A DNA stretch of 40,304 nucleotides, taken from NCBI GenBank assembly GCA_947305245.1, contig CAMZDG010000027.1, positions 1-40,304 of the forward strand, written 5' to 3'. The notes beneath the pieces were generated by a model that did not search any database, was not told the origin of the DNA, and saw nothing but the letters and a program-made list of their open reading frames with translations. Shown here piece after piece: positions 23,816-32,529 of the stretch. Positions within the stretch are counted from its first letter, which is position 1; each line of letters opens with the position of its first letter. The DNA comes from an uncultured Lachnospiraceae bacterium (GTDB lineage Bacteria > Bacillota > Clostridia > Lachnospirales > Lachnospiraceae). The translations under genes were made by a program, and so were the position numbers.

Positions 23816-25059
23816 TTTTGATACTGCGAGCGATATTCCGAGGGGGTCATTCCGACATTTTTCTTAAAAATGTAACTGAAATAGTGTGCGTCATTATATC
23901 CCACCTCGCGGGCGATCTGCGAACTCTTAAAGTCCGTGCCGCGAAGCAGCTCCTTCGCCTTGTTCAGCCTCAGATAGATCAGATATTCCGTGAACGTCTG
24001 CCCGCTTTGCTGCGAGAACACGGTGGAAAATCTGCTCTTACTCATATTCACGGCCTTCGCCACGTCCTGCAGCATCAGATTCGGATTCGAGAAATTGCGG
24101 GACATGTGGAGCTTCGCGTCGCTGATGATCGAAGACACCTTCTTATCCTCCGTCACCTCTCCCATCTCCCGAACGCCCAGGATGACGGCCTGCTTCTCCG
24201 CCCCTCTCTCTAAGACGTGCCGGATGTGCCTTGCCGAACGAAAGCTCTGCAGGATCTCCTCCGGCTGTTCCACGATCTCGCCAATGCCGATCTTGATCCC
24301 TGTGCACTCTGACCGCTCCAGCTCCTGGACCAGGGAAGCGGCAAAGGAATATGCCTGCTCTTCCGCATCCTCCTGGGTCTTTCCAAGGATCAGGAGTCTC
24401 GTCCCGTTTCGGCCTGCGGACGCATGTGCGATCCCGCCGCTGGCCTGCGCGAGGGAGGACGCTGCCTCCTGCCCCGTGCCCGTCGGTGAAAATGCCGCGT
24501 CGATCACCACGTAGAACGATGCCGGCACCGGACAGCCCATGGCTGCAAGCTCACTGATCACGTTCCCGGCATCCTCCTCCACGGCTTCCTCCGCAAAGAG
24601 GGATCCGATCAGCTTCTCCTTTAGGAACTTTCCGCCGCTTTCCATACGCGCCCGAAGCGAGGCCGCATGCTCGATCGCCTTGCGCTCCTCCTCCAGCTGT
24701 CTGCTGACCTTGTCGAGCACCTCCCGAAGGTCACTTGCATTGATCGGCTTTAGCAGATATTCCCGCACGCCAAGCTGAATGCACTGGCGCGCATACTCAA
24801 ACTCATCATATCCGGAAAGGACGATGATCCCGATCCACGGCATCTGCGCGCGCAGGACGCGGCAGAGCTCCAGCCCGTCCATAAAGGGCATCCTGATGTC
24901 CGTGATCACGATGTCCGGATTCGTGTCCCTTATCATGGGCAGCGCCATCTCGCCGTCTGGAGCCTCTCCCACCAAGGTATATGGCGTCTCATCCCAGGGG
25001 AAGGACTCCCGGATCCCCTCTCTGACAACAATCTCATCATCAGCCAGAAACACTTTCAT
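23803..25059 (-). CDS. YesN-type response regulator with AraC-type DNA-binding domain
   Basis: A 418-residue response regulator. The N-terminal receiver (1-120) has the acidic pair in FLADDE, phospho-acceptor D54 in DIVITDIRMPFMDG and a later LLKPI lysine. The C-terminal 100 residues are an AraC-type double HTH (VAKAVNMSKSRFSTVF, SQIAREVGYNDAHYFSYIFKK). It is probably phosphorylated by the kinase encoded just upstream and activates the transporter operon 145 bases downstream. The start at 25059 has AGAGGAG upstream and overlaps the kinase stop by 20 bases; an in-frame extension to 25122 has no site. Confidence 0.92.
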   Translation of the reverse strand: MKVFLADDEIVVREGIRESFPWDETPYTLVGEAPDGEMALPMIRDTNPDIVITDIRMPFMDGLELCRVLRAQMPWIGIIVLSGYDEFEYARQCIQLGVREYLLKPINASDLREVLDKVSRQLEEERKAIEHAASLRARMESGGKFLKEKLIGSLFAEEAVEEDAGNVISELAAMGCPVPASFYVVIDAAFSPTGTGQEAASSLAQASGGIAHASAGRNGTRLLILGKTQEDAEEQAYSFAASLVQELERSECTGIKIGIGEIVEQPEEILQSFRSARHIRHVLERGAEKQAVILGVREMGEVTEDKKVSSIISDAKLHMSRNFSNPNLMLQDVAKAVNMSKSRFSTVFSQQSGQTFTEYLIYLRLNKAKELLRGTDFKSSQIAREVGYNDAHYFSYIFKKNVGMTPSEYRSQYQNQPE

Positions 25060-26506
25060 GTTCGAATATCTCCTCTCTCGTTCTGCAGGGCACCGTGAAG
25101 CTGACCTCCGTCCCCTCTGCATTGCTTTCGATCTTTAATCCGTCCTGCTGGTTATAATACAGGCGGATGCGCAGATTCACGTTGACGAGGCCAAAGCCTC
25201 CGCCGCCCTCGCTGACGGTGGGCTGCCCCTTCTTCATACGCTCGCTTAGGTCACTGAGCTGTTCCTTGGTCATGCCAAGGCCCGTGTCCCTGACGCTGAA
25301 GGTCATCTGACCCCCTTCCATTTTTCCGGTGACCTTGATCAGGCCGCCGCCGCGCTTGATCTTGATCCCGTGATAGATCGCATTCTCCACGAGAGGCTGC
25401 AAAAGGAGCTTTAATATATAAAGATCCCCCATCTCACTTGGTATGTCGATCTCATATTGCAAGATGTCACGATATCTCGTCTGCTGGATCTTCAGATAGC
25501 CCTCAATGTGCTTCTTCTCCTGGCTGATCGGGATCCAGTCCGCGCCGGAGGAAAGACTGATCCGGAAGAAATCGCTAAGTGCGCTGGTCAGCTGGATGAC
25601 CTCATCCTTCTCTCCCGCCTCTGCCTTCCATACGATCGCATCCAGCGTATTATACAAAAAGTGCGGATTGATCTGCGCCTGCAGCGTTCTCAGCTCCGCC
25701 TTGCGAAGCTTTCTGGCATCTTGATTGCTCTGCTCCATCATGTCCTCGAGGCGGTTCGCCATGGTATTCACCTGAAGTGTCAGATTCCGAAGCTCCGCCA
25801 CGTTGGTGTCCGGAAGCCGCGCGTCCAGCGTTCCCTCTGCCAGCATCGCCGCCACCTGCTCGAGTCGCTCAATGGGCTGTCTGACAAAGAGAGCCGTCGA
25901 TTTCACGGATCTGTTGCTGATCCACCAGGCCGCGATCACGATCAAAAGCTCCGCGGCAGCCGTCAGGATGATGACGATCCAAAGGCTCACGCTCATGCGG
26001 GCCGTCGACGCGATCTCCTGCGCGATATACTCGTTCAGCATCTTGTCCACGGACGCGGCAACGCTGCGGATCTCGACCAGCACCTTTTCATTGTCCACCA
26101 CGGGAACCTGGGCCTCAATGTTCTCGCGGATATTGTCGACATAGGTCTCCATCGTCTGCATCGTCCGCCCTGCGACGATCAGCGACAGCTGATTCTCACG
26201 TCCGGTCTGCTCGGTGATCGTCGTGATGGTGTTATTCACCTCGCGGATCAGAACGTACACGTTACTTTCGGCGAACGTATTCTGCCCGCTGACAATGTTC
26301 CAGACACTCCCCGGAATGTCCTCCGCGACCAAGGTCTTCAGATTCGCGATGGTCTCCATTCTCACGATGGAGCTATGATATTTCCATGCATAAAACAGCA
26401 TGAGAAGCAGACTGATGATGATGGGAAGCACCAGCATCAGCACCAGCTTATGGCTCAGGTCATTGATCCGCCCGAGAATGCTCCTCTCCTTTGTCACCTT
26501 TTCCAT
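25040..26506 (-). CDS. LytS/YesM-type sensor histidine kinase
   Basis: A 488-residue kinase. A first membrane segment (LVLMLVLPIIISLLLMLF) is followed by an extracellular domain of about 140 residues and a second membrane segment (LWIVIILTAAAELLIVIAAW). A HAMP-like linker and a His_kinase domain with QINPHFLYNTLDAI follow, where the histidine is the phosphate site. The HATPase domain has PLVENAIYHGI, DTGLGM and GFGLVNV. The start at 26506 is preferred, with GAGG 8 bases upstream and 10 bases after the binding-protein gene; a longer frame starts at 26560 inside that gene. It probably reads sugar occupancy of the lipoprotein encoded upstream. Confidence 0.9.
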   Translation of the reverse strand: MEKVTKERSILGRINDLSHKLVLMLVLPIIISLLLMLFYAWKYHSSIVRMETIANLKTLVAEDIPGSVWNIVSGQNTFAESNVYVLIREVNNTITTITEQTGRENQLSLIVAGRTMQTMETYVDNIRENIEAQVPVVDNEKVLVEIRSVAASVDKMLNEYIAQEIASTARMSVSLWIVIILTAAAELLIVIAAWWISNRSVKSTALFVRQPIERLEQVAAMLAEGTLDARLPDTNVAELRNLTLQVNTMANRLEDMMEQSNQDARKLRKAELRTLQAQINPHFLYNTLDAIVWKAEAGEKDEVIQLTSALSDFFRISLSSGADWIPISQEKKHIEGYLKIQQTRYRDILQYEIDIPSEMGDLYILKLLLQPLVENAIYHGIKIKRGGGLIKVTGKMEGGQMTFSVRDTGLGMTKEQLSDLSERMKKGQPTVSEGGGGFGLVNVNLRIRLYYNQQDGLKIESNAEGTEVSFTVPCRTREEIFEHESVSG

Positions 26507-26516
26507 GTTCCCGTCC

Positions 26517-27500
26517 TCAATAGCCTCTTGGCGCAATCTGTGAAGGATCCATCTCATCACTAAAGAAGGTCTCCGTCGGATGGATCACTGGGTCAACGCT
26601 CTCTCCCGACTTGAGCTTCAGCGCCGTCTCCATCAGCTCCTTGCCAAGCTTCGGCGTGCATTCCACGACGCAGTTGATCCTGCCTTCCTTTAATACGTCG
26701 ATCGCCTTCTGCCCCGCGTCAATGGAAATAATGATCATATCCTTGCCCGGCTTTAGCCCGGCGTTTTCGATCTCCGGCAACGCGCCCAGCGTCATTTCAT
26801 CATTATGACTGTACACCACGTCGATCTCCTCCCCGTAGGACGCAAGGAGCGATCTCATGCACTCCGCGCCGCGGCTCTTTAAGAAGTCTCCGTCGATGCT
26901 CTCCAGGACGGTCATGCGCCCGTCATCCGCAATGGTGTCCATAAACCCTGCCTGGCGCTGCAGCATGGGCGTCGAGTTCGCCGTGCCCGTGATCTCCACG
27001 ATATTCACGTGCTCCAGCCCAAGGCTGTCCGCCTTTCGGATCAGGTACTCCGCCGCCATGACGCCCTCGCGGTAAAAGTCAGCTCCGATCACGCAGGTTG
27101 TGAGCCCCTCTTTCTCCGTGCTGATGACTCTGTCCACCAGGATCACGGGGATCCCGGCGTTCTTTGCCTCCAGGAGCACGTTGTCCCAGCCCTCTTCCAC
27201 GATGGGTGAGAAGGCAATGACGTCCACCCTGTATGCGATAAACCGCCGTATGGCCGCGATCTGATTCTCCTGCATTTGGTTCGCGTTCTCCAGCATCAGA
27301 CTGATCTGATATTTTTCTGCCTGCTCCTCAATGTCACGCGTATTACCGATCCGCCATGCGCTCTCCGCCCCAATCTGGCTAAAGCCAAGCAGGAGCTTTG
27401 GCTCCGTCGACTGCCCTGCGCCCTTTTCGCAGCCGCAAAACAGCAAGGCGAGCATTGTCATGCACAGACATATCATGATCGTACGGCTTAACTTTTTCAT
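26517..27500 (-). CDS. Sugar-binding lipoprotein linked to the sensor kinase
   Basis: A 327-residue type 4 periplasmic binding protein with a lipoprotein signal ending in FCGC, then LLLGFSQIGAESAWR and VVYSHNDEMTLGA. It has no permease of its own next to it and is the first gene of the sensor operon. That matches three-component systems such as the xylose-responsive XylFII-LytS-YesN of Clostridium beijerinckii (recalled), where the binding protein presents the sugar to the kinase. GGAGG lies 9 bases before the ATG. It could also deliver sugar to the ABC permeases. Confidence 0.88.
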   Translation of the reverse strand: MKKLSRTIMICLCMTMLALLFCGCEKGAGQSTEPKLLLGFSQIGAESAWRIGNTRDIEEQAEKYQISLMLENANQMQENQIAAIRRFIAYRVDVIAFSPIVEEGWDNVLLEAKNAGIPVILVDRVISTEKEGLTTCVIGADFYREGVMAAEYLIRKADSLGLEHVNIVEITGTANSTPMLQRQAGFMDTIADDGRMTVLESIDGDFLKSRGAECMRSLLASYGEEIDVVYSHNDEMTLGALPEIENAGLKPGKDMIIISIDAGQKAIDVLKEGRINCVVECTPKLGKELMETALKLKSGESVDPVIHPTETFFSDEMDPSQIAPRGY

Positions 27501-27608
27501 CTCGAAGTCCCTCCAAATGGTTCCTTGCTTTTCTTCCCCCTAAAAGCATAGCATACTTTTTTTGAGAAGAAAAGCCATGCTTTCCAGTTTTCGTCGCAGA
27601 CGTTTTTC

Positions 27609-27637
27609 TTGTCATGCCAAAGGGGAAATGCTATAAT
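27609..27637 (+). promoter_or_regulatory. SigA-type promoter of aroA
   Basis: -35 TTGTCA (27609-27614), 17-base spacer, perfect -10 TATAAT (27632-27637). Leader of about 50 bases. Confidence 0.75.
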
Positions 27638-27693
27638 ACCTGCTGTAAACGAAGATATCATTTATGGCAAAGCTTCTTGCGTGAGGACAAAAC

Positions 27694-29064
27694 ATGAATC
27701 TGTCATCCACATACGCCGTACCCTGTATGGCAAACCGCGCGCCGGCCAGGATCAAGGTCACGGTGCCCGGCTCCAAAAGCATCACAAATCGCGCCCTCCT
27801 GCTCGCCGTGCTCGCAGACGGCCCCTCCGTGCTGCGCGGCGCCTTATTTTCCGATGATTCCAGACATTTTCTCGAGTGCGTCCGCGCGCTCGGCTTTGAG
27901 GCGTGGGCCGACGAGGAAGAAAAGGTGATCCGCGTCACCGGGATCGGCGGCGCCGTGCCAAAGAAGGAGGCCTCCCTCTACGTGGGAAGCGCCGGTACGG
28001 CCGCGAGGTTTCTGACCGCTTATCTTGGCCTGTCGGAGGGCACCTATCACCTCGATGCTTCCCCGCAGATGCGAAAGCGCCCCATGGCCCCCTTGCTTCG
28101 GGGGTTAGAAGCGCTCGGATGCGAATTCCAGTGTGAGGAAAACGCGGACTGCTTTCCCTTTACGCTGCGCTCCCACGGCTTTCAGGCGGACAGCGTCTCG
28201 GTGAACGTGGACCTGAGCAGCCAGTTCCTGAGCGCACTGCTCATCTCCTCCTGCCTCTCTCCCCGGGACTTTACGACCATCGTCACGGGAAGTCACGGCA
28301 TGGCCTACGTGGAAATGACGGTAAAGATGATGCAGCAGTTCGGCACCGCCACCAAGCCCGTAGCTTCCAAAGAGCTTGCCTCGGGCGAAAATGCCCTTTA
28401 TAAAGACGCAGAGTCTTCCAGTCCGGCGCGCTGTTTTCTGACGCCTGCCGGCCAGCATTATCAGGCGCTCGACTATCAGATCGAGCCTGACGTCTCCGGC
28501 GCCGCTTACTTTTATGCACTCTGTCCTTTGCTGAACATCCCCGTGCAGGTCGATCACGTCCATTTTGATTCCCTGCAGGGAGACGTGGAATTCCTTCGGA
28601 TCATGGAAAAGCTCGGTTGCAAGGCCGAGGACCTGCCGGAGGGGATCCTTCTTTCGCCGCCTGAGGGCGGCACCTATCCCGGCATTACCGTGGACATGGG
28701 CGCCTGCTCCGATCAGGCCATCACCCTGGCGGCGCTGGCAGTCTACGCGCAGGGCCCTACCACCATCACCGGGATCGGCCACGTGCGCTTTCAAGAAAGC
28801 GATCGCCTTTCCGCCATCGAGACGGAGCTTAAGAGACTTGGCATCCGGTGCGAGACGACGGATTCCTCCGTCACCATCTGGCCCGGCAGTCCTAGGCCCG
28901 CCCTGGTGAAAACCTACGAGGATCACCGCATGGCCATGGGCTTTACTCTGGTCGGCCTTCGCAGTCCCGGCATCGTCATTGACGATCCCGCCTGCTGCCG
29001 AAAAACCTTTGAGAATTATTATGATCTCCTGGAAAAGGTGCTTTGCATTTCTTCTTCAACGTGA
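27694..29064 (+). CDS. aroA: 3-phosphoshikimate 1-carboxyvinyltransferase (EPSP synthase)
   Basis: A 456-residue enzyme of the shikimate pathway that transfers enolpyruvyl from PEP to shikimate 3-phosphate. Visible motifs are SKSITNRALLLAVL near residue 28, the PEP-loop GSAGTAARFLTAYL near 95, MRKRPM, FQESDRLSAI near 370 and DHRMAMGFTL near the C-terminus. The slightly long N-terminus and charged inserts are within the family's range. GAGG lies 7 bases before the ATG. The gene is separate from other aro genes in this window; carbamate kinase follows after 63 bases and may share its transcript. Confidence 0.95.
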   Translation: MNLSSTYAVPCMANRAPARIKVTVPGSKSITNRALLLAVLADGPSVLRGALFSDDSRHFLECVRALGFEAWADEEEKVIRVTGIGGAVPKKEASLYVGSAGTAARFLTAYLGLSEGTYHLDASPQMRKRPMAPLLRGLEALGCEFQCEENADCFPFTLRSHGFQADSVSVNVDLSSQFLSALLISSCLSPRDFTTIVTGSHGMAYVEMTVKMMQQFGTATKPVASKELASGENALYKDAESSSPARCFLTPAGQHYQALDYQIEPDVSGAAYFYALCPLLNIPVQVDHVHFDSLQGDVEFLRIMEKLGCKAEDLPEGILLSPPEGGTYPGITVDMGACSDQAITLAALAVYAQGPTTITGIGHVRFQESDRLSAIETELKRLGIRCETTDSSVTIWPGSPRPALVKTYEDHRMAMGFTLVGLRSPGIVIDDPACCRKTFENYYDLLEKVLCISSST

Positions 29065-29127
29065 TAAAATAAGGGATCATAAGAGTTTTGCATTGCCGAC
29101 ATCATTTTTGCACGGGAGGGTAAAAAC

Positions 29128-30063
29128 GTGAGCAAGAAAAAAGTTGTTGTTTCCCTGGGACACGAAGCCCTGGGACAGACCACCCTGGAACAGCAAAGCG
29201 CCGTTCGTCAGACGGCCAAGGCCCTGGCAGACCTCGTCGAGGCTGATTATCAGTTGACCATCACGCACTCCAACGGTCCTCAGGTCAGCATGATCCACAA
29301 GGCCATGACCGAGCTTCGCAGGGTATATATCGATTATACGCCGGCCCCCATGTGCGTCTGCTCCGCCATGAGCCAGGGCTACGTGGGCTATGACATTCAG
29401 AACAGTCTGCGTTCCGAGCTCCTCAGCCGCGGCATTTCCAAGCCCGTCAGCACCATCCTGACGCAGGTGACGGTGGATCCCTATGATGACGCGTTCTATG
29501 CGCCCACCAAGGTCATCGGCCGCTTCATGTCCCAGGAGGATGCGGAGACCGAGCTGAAAAAGGGAAATTACGTGAAAGAATATCCTGGACAAGGCTTCCG
29601 CCGCGTGGTGGCAGCGCCGAAGCCCCTTGACATTGTAGAATTGGAGACGATCCGCACGCTTGCGGACGCAGATCAGATCGTGATCGCCTGCGGAGGCGGC
29701 GGCATTCCCGTGATCGAGCAGAAGCACGTGCTTAAGGGTGCTTCCGCCGTGATCGAAAAGGACGCCATCGCCGGAAAGCTTGCGGCAGACCTGAAATCTG
29801 ACGAGCTGATCATCATGACGGACGTGGAATGCGTCTATCTGAACTATGGAAAGGCCGATCAGACTCCCATTGAATCCATGGACGTGGCCACTGCCAAGAA
29901 GTATGCGGCGGAGGGCCAGTTCGAGGAAGGCACCATGCTCCCGAAGATCGAGGCAGCCATCACCTATCTCGAAAAGGTTCCGAACGGGAAAGTCCTGATC
30001 ACGGATCAAAAGAGCATCGATGATGCCATCAAGGGGAAAAAGGGAACCGTGATCACGGCATAG
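29128..30063 (+). CDS. arcC: Carbamate kinase-like protein with altered N-terminal motif
   Basis: A 311-residue amino acid kinase-fold protein. ITHSNGPQVSMI near residue 50, SAMSQGYVGYDIQ, IACGGGGIPVIE near 190 and DKDAIAGKL-like EKDAIAGKLAADL fit carbamate kinases, which make ATP from carbamoyl phosphate. The usual ALGGNAL at the start is SLGHEAL (H12, E13), in the loop that contacts the substrate. I recall this form in some Lachnospiraceae carbamate kinases, so it may be a subfamily trait. No arginine deiminase or transcarbamylase gene is next to it. The start is GTG with GGGAGG upstream. Confidence 0.85.
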   Translation: MSKKKVVVSLGHEALGQTTLEQQSAVRQTAKALADLVEADYQLTITHSNGPQVSMIHKAMTELRRVYIDYTPAPMCVCSAMSQGYVGYDIQNSLRSELLSRGISKPVSTILTQVTVDPYDDAFYAPTKVIGRFMSQEDAETELKKGNYVKEYPGQGFRRVVAAPKPLDIVELETIRTLADADQIVIACGGGGIPVIEQKHVLKGASAVIEKDAIAGKLAADLKSDELIIMTDVECVYLNYGKADQTPIESMDVATAKKYAAEGQFEEGTMLPKIEAAITYLEKVPNGKVLITDQKSIDDAIKGKKGTVITA

Positions 30064-30064
30064 C

Positions 30065-31060
30065 CTATGCCTCCATCAGTTCTCCCCGGATCGATACGTA
30101 CCGCCAGACGCGCCCTGACAGAAAGCTTCGGCTTTCCAGCAGGGCGTTTTTATGTTCCAGCTGTGCCCTGACGTCCGAGAGCGCCTTATGCCGCACGGGG
30201 AACACCTGCGCCTCATGGACGCTGGTGAAAACCACGTAATAATCACCGTTCAGGAGGTTTGCAAGCCTCTCCTTCACCCCTGGATAGAACAGGGCGATGG
30301 CGCCGCCGAGGCGCCTTGTGGTCGTCAGCCTGTATCCGATCTTTCCCTGGTATTCATCATAGGGATCGACCTTCACCGGCACGCCTGTCTCCCCGTTCAT
30401 AAAGACGCCGCCCCTGTCGTCATAATATTGCAGGCCATCCTGCGCATAATACAGCCTTGGCGGCATCCGAAGCGAACAATTGATGAGCGCTCCCGTGAGC
30501 AGGACGGCGTCGCGCTTTCCCCACTGGTCCGTGATCGTTCTCTCGAGCTTTAGGGAGATCAGATTTTCCGGCGCATCATAGATCAGAAGATAAAGCACCA
30601 GCGCCACGTCACCAAAGGCCCAATAGATGCAGTTGACCAGCTCGTCCTTCCGCTTTTCCAGCGAGACGGGCCGAAGGATCAGATTCGCCCTGTGCTGCCC
30701 ATAGGTATCCTTCTCCGTCGGGAGCGTCCCCTCCTTTGCATTCTCATGACTGATGGCAGCTGCCAACTCGGGAAGCACGCTCTGCCAGCCCTCCGCCCTG
30801 TACCTTTCAAAGTACTGCCTGACCGGCCAGTACAACATGCAATTACGCTTTTGCTTCTCCCAAAGGGCATATAAAAGATCTGCCTTCAGCTGATCCTCCT
30901 CGCGTCCCCGCTCGGACAGGTTCACGGCTCGGATCACCTTCTGGGCGATGTCATCCTCGTAGATCACCCCCTTCTCCAAAATACCAATCTTAATTTCCTC
31001 TTGCGTCGTCAGTTCCAAAAGAGCGTGATACAATTGTTTTTTAAACTCCTGGTAAGTCAT
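30065..31060 (-). CDS. DUF5688-family protein
   Basis: A 331-residue soluble protein starting MTYQEFKKQL. It resembles DUF5688 proteins of Lachnospiraceae: an N-terminal helical part with many basic residues, TDQWGKRDAVLLTGAL in the middle, then LGGAIALFYPGVKERLA, YYVVFTSVHEAQVFPV and a C-terminal charged segment. The function is unknown. The start at 31060 is chosen because GGGGG lies just upstream and the family begins here; a 142-residue upstream extension of the frame crosses a terminator and is not credible. The last 30 codons contain the terminator of the convergent carbamate kinase gene. Confidence 0.8.
   Translation of the reverse strand: MTYQEFKKQLYHALLELTTQEEIKIGILEKGVIYEDDIAQKVIRAVNLSERGREEDQLKADLLYALWEKQKRNCMLYWPVRQYFERYRAEGWQSVLPELAAAISHENAKEGTLPTEKDTYGQHRANLILRPVSLEKRKDELVNCIYWAFGDVALVLYLLIYDAPENLISLKLERTITDQWGKRDAVLLTGALINCSLRMPPRLYYAQDGLQYYDDRGGVFMNGETGVPVKVDPYDEYQGKIGYRLTTTRRLGGAIALFYPGVKERLANLLNGDYYVVFTSVHEAQVFPVRHKALSDVRAQLEHKNALLESRSFLSGRVWRYVSIRGELMEA
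30111..30151 (+). terminator. Terminator of the carbamate kinase gene
   Basis: Outer arms CGCCCTG (30111-30117) and CAGGGCG (30140-30146), inner hairpin GAAAGC-TTCG-GCTTTC (30121-30136), followed by TTTTT. It lies inside the coding sequence of the convergent DUF5688 gene. Confidence 0.8.
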
Positions 31061-31123
31061 GGTTTCCCCCTTTGCGTAAAAAAATCGTCGTTGGATATTT
31101 TGGCTGATGGGCCAATTTGAAAT

Positions 31124-31160
31124 AGAAAAAAAGAAGTCACGGGACGGATGCCCGTGACTT
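31124..31160 (-). terminator. Terminator of the lipoprotein-NlpC operon
   Basis: Perfect 10-base arms (31134-31143 and 31151-31160) with a 7-base loop. On the minus strand it is followed by C and seven T. It lies about 60 bases after the NlpC/P60 gene stop. Confidence 0.9.
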
Positions 31161-31218
31161 AACTTTATCATGTGACTTGTATTTTGTCTAGCAAAAAATC
31201 GAGGAACTTCGCGGAATT

Positions 31219-32487
31219 CTATTGTATGATCCGGCGCACTGCCAGGATCTTCCGATAGGTGGCGCTGCTCACCTTGATGCCGCCCTTCGGATAGGGGCTG
31301 GAATTGCTGGCATGCACAATCTTCCCGCCACCAATGTAGATCGCCACGTGCCCGCTGTAGCAGATAATGTCGCCTGGCTGCGCGTCCGCATATTGCACGG
31401 CAGTTCCGTCCTTTCGCTGCTCGCCGGAGGTTCTGTGGAGGGCATATCCAAATTTGGCATAAATGGTCTGCGTAAACCCCGAGCAATCCGTTCCGTTTGT
31501 CAGGCTTGTTCCGCCCAGCTTATAAGGATTGCCGACAAACTGCAGTCCGTACTTTGCCACCTTTTTCCCCAGATCGCTCCCGATCGCCGCATCCACGATG
31601 GCCGTGTAATCGGTTTCCGAAAAGGTCATGTTCTCGACCTCTTTCTTACGCTTCTCTGCCTCTTCCAGCTTCTTCAGTTCCTTTTGCTCCTGCTGGATCT
31701 TGGTCTTTGCGATGTTTGCTTCCTGCTGTGCCTTCTTGATCTCAGCCTCGTAATTGGCGCTTTCCTTCTTGCGGACCGCCAGCGCCGCGTCCAGCTCTTC
31801 CTTCTGCTCGCTAAGCTCCTGCTTTGCCAGCACGAGCTCTTCTTTCTGCTCTTCAAAGGCTTGCTTCTGGATCTGCAACTCCTTCTTTTCGATCTCCAGC
31901 TGATTCCAAAGATCCATGGTCAGCTGCCGCGCCGCCTCATAATCCGCAAGCTTATTCTTGTCATAGGTGTAGAGATGCTCCACGTAATCCATCTGGTTTA
32001 GGATGTTGCCAAGCCCCGTCCCGGACAGGATCAGATGCAGGAGTGAGGAATTTCCCGTCTCATACAGCCTCCTGGTGCGGACCTGCATGTCCTCCTTCTG
32101 CTGTTCCTCGCGTGCCTTCGCTGCGTAATACGCCTTCTCCGTCTTATTGATCTCGGCCTGCTTACTGTTGATCTGCTCTTCCTTTTCCGAAATCTCGGCT
32201 TCCTTCTCCGCGATCTCGTCTTCCTTAAGGGCGATGCTGGTCATGGTGTTCAGGATTTCCGCATTCAGGTCGTCGATCAGCTCTTCGATCAGACTTTGCT
32301 TCTCCTTGAGATCCTCCGTCTTCTCATTCGCCTCCGACAACTCCTTTTGATGCGCCTTGATCTGCTCCTGCAGTTCGCTGATCGTGGTGGCGCTTGCGGG
32401 CGCTGACGCATAAGGGCAAAGAATTCCCAGCGCAAGTGCCATAAGCAGTCCGCTGATCCATTTTCCAAAGGTAGTTCCTTTTCGCAT
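31219..32487 (-). CDS. Secreted coiled-coil NlpC/P60 peptidoglycan hydrolase
   Basis: A 422-residue exported protein. An N-terminal signal segment (WISGLLMALALGILCPYASA) with an ASA-type cleavage site is followed by about 250 residues of Glu/Lys/Gln-rich coiled coil, as in PcsB-like proteins. The C-terminal NlpC/P60 domain has catalytic Cys near 335 (DCSGF), His near 380 (GHVAIYIG) and a third residue in HASN. It cleaves stem peptides in cell-wall remodelling, usually at division, where the coiled coil is held by FtsEX in relatives. The ATG at 32487 has GAGGTG upstream; a GTG at 32511 is less likely. It follows the lipoprotein gene by 42 bases. Confidence 0.92.
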   Translation of the reverse strand: MRKGTTFGKWISGLLMALALGILCPYASAPASATTISELQEQIKAHQKELSEANEKTEDLKEKQSLIEELIDDLNAEILNTMTSIALKEDEIAEKEAEISEKEEQINSKQAEINKTEKAYYAAKAREEQQKEDMQVRTRRLYETGNSSLLHLILSGTGLGNILNQMDYVEHLYTYDKNKLADYEAARQLTMDLWNQLEIEKKELQIQKQAFEEQKEELVLAKQELSEQKEELDAALAVRKKESANYEAEIKKAQQEANIAKTKIQQEQKELKKLEEAEKRKKEVENMTFSETDYTAIVDAAIGSDLGKKVAKYGLQFVGNPYKLGGTSLTNGTDCSGFTQTIYAKFGYALHRTSGEQRKDGTAVQYADAQPGDIICYSGHVAIYIGGGKIVHASNSSPYPKGGIKVSSATYRKILAVRRIIQ

Positions 32488-32529
32488 CCTTTGCACCTCT
32501 TTGCCGATCACTGACCTTGTTTTCGCGAG

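Noticed and set aside
31061..31486. A 142-residue N-terminal extension of the DUF5688 gene
   Set aside because: It crosses the NlpC operon terminator and the NlpC 3' end. The ATG at 31060 has a GGGGG site and starts at the family's N-terminus.
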